This document shows, one piece after another, positions 57,303 to 64,000 of a stretch of DNA of 64,000 nucleotides. Both the position numbers and the translations under genes were made by a program. This DNA is from Agapanthus africanus (lineage: Eukaryota; Streptophyta; Magnoliopsida; Asparagales; Amaryllidaceae): positions 256,489,077 through 256,553,076 of the forward strand of contig CM057349.1 in assembly GCA_030015575.1 (NCBI GenBank), written 5' to 3'. Within the stretch, counting starts at the first letter, position 1; the number at the start of each line of letters is the position of its first letter. The notes beneath the pieces were generated by a model, which worked only from the letters and a program-made list of their open reading frames with translations, was not told where the DNA came from and did not search any database.

Positions 57303-60300
57303 TTTGACCGACCCTAGACTATGACTCAGTGACCAGGTTAACCGAACCTTCTTAAAATACTGGCTTTTGGATTGTCTATGTTGCATAAGTCATTGCCACT
57401 CCTTCTTTTACCCTTTGAATTTCTCAGAACACCCGTATTACTACGGATATCCACTTCCATTGGATAGATCCATCGTATGGTTATATACGAACTCGAAGGG
57501 ACTTCTTCGAGGATGGATCCAGGTTCAGGAGAAATAGAATTGGTTTATTCAGTTATCTTTTATTATCACCTTCTCTCAGGTTGCGAGAGCTCCTTGGTTT
57601 AGGAGAGTACACCTATTACGCTTATTGGATAGTCTTATTCCAAACCATAGGCAGGTGCCGAAAGGTAGGGAATGAAGAAAACCAATTAGCCTAAGTAGGG
57701 TGTGCAGAAGGTAATATGTAAAGACAAAATAAAGGGATTAGAAAGAGGGCAAAGTAAATTGCGACTGATATCATTCACGACCAAAACCGCGTACTTCATC
57801 GCCACTCCTATTTCACCTTTAAAGGAATAAGGTATTATTCAGTTGACTTTTATCATCACCTTCTCTCGAGATGCGAGTACTCCTTGGTTTAGGAGGGTAC
57901 ACCTATTATGCTTACTGGATAGTCTTCTTCTAAACCATAGGCTGGTGCCGAACGGTAGGGAAGGAAGAAAACCATTTAGCCTAACGATGGTGTACAGAAG
58001 GTAACGACTAAAGACAAATAAAGGGATTTGGAGAGATGGAAATAAAATATACGGTTGGAGTCATGAATTGGATTATGGAAGAGGCATTGCTATGAATACC
58101 AAGATACCCCTACGAAGCATTTTCATGTTTCAGTGCATTGTTAAAGAAAAACTGTTTTCCCGATTAGACACTTACTCCAAGGGTATGTATTTACCAGGTT
58201 TCATTCTCATATCTGTATGGTTTTACAGATGATGAGTGGGAGTAAGATATTGGGAATTAGGTGATCATCCTCATTATATCGGAATTCGTTGTAATTGGTG
58301 ATATTTGAGGAAATCGCCAGGGTACAGTTTTCAACCTACGACGCACAGGTTATGAGTTGTTTAACTCAGCGGACTTATACAGAGTATTGTATGTTGTCCA
58401 AGTGTCCATCAGGACAAAGGGGTAGGTCCTCGTACTATGTTCTGTTTACTTATAACTTCTCTAGTATTTAGACAAGTGTTTCGTAGAAATACAAGGTCTA
58501 AGTTTTGAGAAGTTGTGGGTATAAGAATAAAGTAGAGAACCAGGTATCACAAGTATCGGGATTCTTCAAAGAGATCGAAGATGTAGATTCTTGTGATTGG
58601 TATTCAGATGATAGTGATGGTTTTGAGAAACGTGTTTCTATTTCAGGTTACTCATAATTGGATGGATTCCTAAGTTGAGTAATGCTGATTGGCCTTTTTC
58701 CATTAAGATGATATGCACTGGAGACAGCTGCATGATTGAATATGGTTCCAATTAAATAAGTGCCAAAGTTTCTGTATTGGATATAGAATGGATCGTACCT
58801 TAAAAGATGTTAAGGTACGGAGAGTTGTCCAGCTTATGCTTAAAACCAGACTCTGGATAACTCAGGGCACGTTTCTGTAATGGCTGTTTGTGGGTTGACC
58901 CTGGCTATGACGAGGGTTGATATTCTACCATTTGGAAGATCAATAGTGATATTGTTCTTGACTCGCCACAGTTTTAGTAAAATGGATTTTTTCAGAAAAC
59001 AGTAGTGGGAGTATGGTAGAACTGGAATTGATTCCAGAACCGCAAACGATTACGGAAAATTTAATAGGACCTGTATATTCAATCAGGTTTGACATTCCAA
59101 TAGCCACTCCGCAGATATGGTGGGTAACCTCAGACACCCGAGAGGTACTCCGGTAGCCTCAAGGACGGTGACAGGGAGGTTATTATCTACCCAGACTTGA
59201 CACTACTGTTGTTCCAGGCTATGAGACCCGGTAGGAGGGTTGTCGTAGTCAGTGGGAGCAGCAGAAGCATAGTGGGCAAGATGCTTATATCTATTTATAG
59301 ACTTGAGCAGTTATAGCGGAGATAGATCATCTAATTTTGATGTGACAGTCATTGGTTTGACTTCAATCAGAATAGGGGATGGATCTGTTAAGAAGGTAGT
59401 AGGGTGTGATGTCATGGTATTTGGATGACAAACACAGAGTAGGAAGTAAAATTCCTATACTACGATCGGTTGTACTTTGGTCGTCACACAGTTGTTTCTC
59501 CAGATAGGATATGGATATAATATTTGACATTCTGGTTTCTGGATCTATGGTTTTAGATCTAGATTTGGGTAGTTTCCCAATGTGGGTACTTTGACAGTAT
59601 TCTAATGGTTTTTAGAATAGTTGACTCCTAGCATGGTAGTGTACCTGCAGGTGATGGAGTCACCCTCTCTAAAGATGTCGTATAGACTAAAGGGGAGAGG
59701 GAAGTGCATGATTGGCAGATCACTTGCTTAGGCAATTGAGTCAATCATGAGATGTCAAGTACCACACCAGATGTTGTTTTTGCACTAGATGCAATGAGTT
59801 TGTATTAATCCAATCCTGGAGAAACATAAGGAAGCAGTTTTAGAACATAAGTACATGTTCTACGGATTTGATTACGACAGCCTCTTTCGGGAGACGGTTA
59901 TCGTTCCAGGCTTCAAAGGTGACATGGTTGACAGAGAGATTGTCAGAGTTATAGTTTTCCCTCTGACAAAGAGGGACAGTATTATGGACAGATAGTCCAA
60001 GAGGATACTGTGGGAAGCAAGGTGCCCGATACTGATTAGGTTCAGTGATCGATTCGGTCTAAGAAGTTTGGATATGGATTTCATTTATGAACTAAGGTCC
60101 CATCAGATATCCAGACATATTCTAAGACAGGTATTACTCAATTCGGGAGATGGTTTTCTCCGCGAACTTGAGATTAAGAGAGATATAGAAAGATACTTCT
60201 AGGCGGATCCACTCACTGAGGCTATTTCTCGAACACAATAGTTTTACAAACGGGCTTTGTGAAACTGATTAGTAGAGGAGTTGGATGTTCGGTTTCACAC

Positions 60301-60303
60301 GGG
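57303..60303 (+). pseudogene. E6 pol remnant and duplicated region
   Basis: A near-identical copy of 49851-52850. One base more is present near 59418 (ATGGTATTT against ATGTATTT). It is non-coding. Confidence 0.82.
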
Positions 60304-60352
60304 CTGTGAGTAGTCGACATCGCAATATTAGCCTTGAGTGCAAGTGGCAGAT

Positions 60353-62451
60353 TGTTGGAGATAGTGCCCTCATAGTCAATTATTGGATCGCAGGTACGTG
60401 ATTGCAATGATTGCGGAGGACCTATCCCGGTAGGACAGTCTTACTCGAGATGATAGTATGCTATCTGGTTTGCCTTTATCAGTCGTGTACATGTTCAGGT
60501 GACTGATTGCATGTTACACTTTGATAGAGCCCTTAGGATCTTGCTTTACTACCAACAGTATGATGGCGATCATATACGTGAGAGTTGGGTAGTTTATATG
60601 CATATCCTTAATTATGGTCCCTAGTCGTGGGAGTTTCGAGACAGGGCATCGATACTCCGGAGTAGACTAGTGTATACAGTCGAGACCCCGACGAGGGGCG
60701 GTGGCCGGTCTCACAAGCCACTGGTGTCAGTTGGATCACCTAAGATGTATACAGGTGCTCATTGGGTTATGAGTACACCGGACAGGACTCGCCGGGAATC
60801 TGCTAGTTAGTACTATACCTATCGTCAGATAGCAGTTCCCTGGTGACATGTGTACAGGTTAGTTCATCGACCTGAGGTCGTCATTTGTCTCGTGTGAGTT
60901 CCCACTGTGCTTTGATTTCTACCCTACCACGGCTCAAAGGAGTCGTGCAAACAGGTAGCTTTTGGGTACAGTCCCGAGCCATATGGAGGCACGTGAGCGG
61001 ATCGGCAGGGGATTCGTCTCTCCCGGTATTGGGGGCGAGGTCGTGCTGTGTCTAGGAGAGCCATTACACAAAGTCCATGGCCATGGCAGGAGATTTACTG
61101 GTAGGTACTCCAGTAGTATCTCAGGGTGTTTTTGGGCTACACTCCGACACGACTTATACTGCTATTGGGGGTCTGACGTTTCTAGCCCCCTAGGCGGATA
61201 TGCGATACTCATTGACGAACGGACCGGACTGTATATACATTGTCACTGTTAGGCTCAGTAGGGTTTTCGGAGGAGTTCGCTCATCGGTCTCCCTTGAGTT
61301 CGCTCCTCGGCCTCCCTTGAGGTCAGTCCATGGGCAGCCGTTACGCATAGCTAGTGCCGCTGACGGTTTGTGGTTAAACCCACTGCCAGGGTACTGACGA
61401 GTCATTAGAGTCCCCCATAGACAGTTTCCCAAGTTCGGGCGAAACGTTGTAGAGGCCGTATGGTTTTATGGCAGGGTTCGGAAAATGCACGTGCGTTTAC
61501 GCACGTGTTATTTTTCGGGCAGATGATACTGGTCGGCTTTGGTTTAAGCCGGATCCGAGTATTATATTGAGTAGGTATAATATCTTTGTCTCAGTTGCAT
61601 TTGTATTCGGTCGTAATACAAATGCGGGTATATTTATACAGTTACGGGGTTATCCTGAAATTCGTTTCAGGATCACTTTTGGAAGTTGCCAGTTTCCAGT
61701 TTTCTATCAGCCGTCTTTTAACATTCGGTTAAAGACGGATTTATCTTTTCTTGGATGAGGGTGAGTCATGCTTCTACAAGGTTCTAGAAGGTTCTAGATT
61801 TGGTGAGGTGTCTTGTGACTCATGCTTTGATTTTAACCATTTCTTGTTTTCCTTAAGATATTATTTTGTGTTCACATTATGATATTTACTTATGGTTACC
61901 CCCCCTCTCCTACGGTCACCTCCCTCTTTGCTATAAGAGGCCGGCCCCCTCCTCTCTCTCTCACTTGATGGTTTTTCATTTGTGAAAAGATTATGATAGT
62001 ATTTGGGGTGTATGGAATTTCACAGCTCATTTCATTCCAACACCCGATTCCCTCGGCAACTTCATTAACCGTCCGTCCATAGTTTTGGACGGAACGAGAC
62101 AAAGTCATCTACTCATTCTCTACATCAATCTTGGTCGTCTCTTCTAGCAAACTTGACGGCCGAGTTGCCTCGAGTCAGAGGCGGGAGACCGTTTAAAGAA
62201 TCGTCGACGTGGTGCCACCTTGACGAGGATATCGGAGAACGACGAGATCGGAGCAGCCGCAACGGAGCGTGGGATGATGGTTAAAGAACGAAGGACTCGG
62301 ATCGTTCGGTATAACCTTTCTACACTCTTTACAGTTTGTTAGTTTAGCAATAATGGCAGATCCGGGTGAAAGTATACGATAGCGCCAGTTAAAAAGTTTT
62401 TGTTCCGCATTTGGCGTCTGTAGACGGCCGGGGCGCTAGCGTAGACTTACA
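60353..62451 (+). repeat. E5/E6 LTR3
   Basis: 2099 bp, ends GACTTACA, then TATCT. Two private differences were noticed (CCCATAGAC for CCCACAGAC near 61418; GGGAGACCG for GGGAGCCCG near 62184). Confidence 0.96.
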
Positions 62452-62456
62452 TATCT
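62452..62456. repeat. Target-site duplication TATCT, right copy (E5/E6)
   Basis: Identical to 45445-45449; the E7 LTR continues directly after it. Confidence 0.95.
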
Positions 62457-62848
62457 CAAGTACGATGTACTGACGGCTGTGGGATAGACCGTCTCCCACA
62501 CTGGGATGAGAAGCGCATACGCTAGTCTACTCCGGAGTATCGATGCCCTGTCTCGATAGTCCTGCGACTAGGGACCTGCATAAGGATGTGCTTATAGATT
62601 ACCCAGCCCCCACGAGTGTGACTGCCATCACAACGCCGGTAATCAAGCAAAGATCCTAAAGGCTCCACTAATGTGTATAGGTGATATACTAAAATAAACA
62701 CATGTACACATTGAAGTAGAAACAAACCAAGTAGCATACTACTATATTGAGCAAGATTGTCAATACAAGGTGAATATCCCAAGCTTCCATTAAGTAATAT
62801 ACATACTAGTATGATACAGTAATGGCCTCTAGGGCATATACACTAACA
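62457..62848 (-). repeat. E7 3' LTR, proximal part
   Basis: Reverse complement of the first 390 bp of an E2-family LTR, ending (on the plus strand) at CACTAACA. It completes the LTR part at 43698-45449. Confidence 0.92.
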
Positions 62849-62862
62849 ATCTCCTACTTGCA
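62849..62862 (-). other. Polypurine tract of E7
   Basis: Minus-strand TGCAAGTAGGAGAT directly before the LTR start TGTTAG. Confidence 0.8.
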
Positions 62863-64000
62863 CTAAGCCCATATACTGGCGTGTCGAAGACCTATCATCT
62901 CGATCAGCCACTCGAACTGAGTCTGGGGTAAGGCCTTTGTGAGTGGATCAGCAGTGTTATCTTCGGTAGAAACTCTCCGAACCTCGATCTCCTGGCGACC
63001 CACGATCTCCCTGATCAGGTGATACCGCCTCAAGATATGTCTGGACTTCTGATGGGACCTGGGTTCCTTCGCTAAAGCTATAGCCCCGTTGTTGTCGCAA
63101 TACAGCGGTATTGGATCAACAATGGACGGAACCACCTGAAGTTCAGTTAAGAACTTCCTTATCCAGACGGCTTCTTTTGCGGCATCTGCAGCAGCGACAT
63201 ATTCCGCTTCCATCGTCGAGTCAGCAACGGTTTCCTGTTTGGAACTCTTCCAACACACCGCCCCTCCATTGAGGGTAAAGACATAACCCGACATGGACTT
63301 GGAATCATCCTTGTCACTCTGGAAGATGGAGTCAGCAAAGGCCTCGATCTGGAGGTCTTTTCCGCCATACACCAAGAACATCGCTTTAGTCCTTCTCAGG
63401 TACTTGAGAATGTTCTTTACCGCTATCTAGTGTTTCTCCCCAGGGTTTGACTGATACCGGCTTACCACACTCAGTGCATAAGCTACATCTGGTCTGGTAC
63501 ACAACATCGCATACATTATAGAGCCTACCGCAGAAGCGTAAGGTATAATAGACATGCGATCCCTTTCCAAATCAGTCTTGGGAGACATCTCTTTGGAGAG
63601 GGTGATCCCGTGACAAGCCGGTAGATTACCTCGCTTGGAATCTTCCATACTGAATCTTTTCAGTATGGTGTCGATGTACCTGGACTATGAAAGTCCCAGT
63701 ATCCTCTTGGATCTGTCACGATAGATCCGGATCCCCAGAATGTATGAGGCATCACCCAGGTCTTTCATGGAGAACCTGTGTGACAAGAACCCTTTGACAG
63801 ATTGTAGCATAGGAATGTCATTTCCTATTAAGAGAATGTCATCCACGTATAAAACGAGGAATACTACAGTTCTCGCTACAAATCTACTATAGATGCATGG
63901 TTCATCTGGACTTTTGATAAAGCCAAATTCCTTGACCGTCTCATCAAAACAGATGTTCCAACTCCGCGATGCTTGCTTTAGTCCGTAGATGGACTTAAGC
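62863..64000 (-). pseudogene. pol: E7 pol, 3' part (RT and RNase H), continues past the window
   Basis: The frame is parallel to the end of E2 pol. RT with YVDDILLIGND (about 63835-63857) and RFSMKDLGDASYILG; RNase H with FADSIFQSD, TMEAEYVAA and CDNNGAIAL; stop at 62863-62865. Two in-frame TAG codons break it: 63685-63687 (CAG in E2) and 63427-63429 (TGG in E2). Both are C-to-T or G-to-A changes, as expected from cytosine deamination. The rest of the frame is intact, so E7 decayed recently. The enzymes would copy the element's RNA; this copy cannot make the full protein. Confidence 0.94.

Larger units (their letters stand above)
45450..62451 (+). mobile_element. E5/E6: tandem element with three LTRs and two internal regions
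   Basis: Order: LTR1 45450-47546, internal 47547-52899, LTR2 52900-54998, internal 54999-60352, LTR3 60353-62451. One pair of target duplicates (TATCT) encloses the whole 17-kb array, and none flanks LTR2. The internal regions differ at about four sites by eye. LTR2 and LTR3 share variants that LTR1 lacks. This fits one insertion followed by unequal crossing-over between its LTRs. Confidence 0.96.
43698..64000 (-). mobile_element. E7: Angela-type copia element on the minus strand, split by E5/E6
   Basis: Its 3' LTR reads leftward from 62848 to 43698, with E5/E6 inserted at TATCT. The LTR is of the E2 family (TGTTAGTGTATATGCCC at its start). The polypurine tract AAGTAGGAGAT and the pol end follow to the right, running out of the window. 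Minus-strand LTR end: GTGGCATGGACTTACA. Confidence 0.92.

Noticed and set aside
45450-62451. Two separate full-length insertions side by side
   Set aside because: Only one pair of target duplicates exists and the middle LTR is shared, so independent insertions do not fit.

Overview
The window is nuclear repeat DNA from a plant, most likely a large-genome seed plant. Everything recognisable belongs to LTR retrotransposons: Ty1/copia elements of the Angela type (RT motif YVDD, initiator-Met tRNA primer sites, LTRs of about 2.1-2.2 kb) and one Ty3/gypsy element of the Tat type. I found no cellular gene, rRNA, tRNA gene or CRISPR array. The species cannot be named from the sequence.

Layout. The host layer is a minus-strand Tat element, about 5832-25521. 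It contains, left to right, an antisense (plus-strand) gene with a plant-mobile-domain-like protein and four introns (6104-9396), 4 kb of 3' non-coding hairpin arrays and satellites (19475-23480), and the end of pol (RNase H, integrase; 23487-25521, minus strand). E1, a decayed copia element (1-5831), abuts its left side. E2, a full-length copia element (9613-19469, TSD TCAGG), splits it in the middle. E4 (from 25522) cuts its pol on the right. E4 carries E3 (26778-36803, TSD TATAC) inside its 5' LTR. Its 3' LTR is broken at 43697 by E7, a minus-strand copia element. E7's 3' LTR is in turn split by E5/E6 (45450-62451, TSD TATCT), a tandem element with three LTRs and two internal regions. E7's pol runs off the right edge. 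Nesting is thus four layers deep.

Function. E2 has an almost open pol (protease, integrase, RT, RNase H) with two in-frame stops, and no gag. E3, E4 and E5/E6 have pol remnants without reading frame, yet the LTRs of E3 and E5/E6 are almost identical, so they moved recently and must have used proteins made elsewhere.

Main observation. Base-paired stems recur at equivalent places in different copies, with different sequences but preserved pairing. They occur in the leader about 210 nt after the primer site, in a two-copy leader module, in a three-copy hairpin set, in the LTR, inside the RT coding region, and in the Tat satellites. Either selection keeps RNA structure, or a template-switching process repeatedly rewrites one arm from the other. 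Stems in dead pol sequence favour at least some contribution from the second. All comparisons were made by eye and need alignment and covariation statistics.
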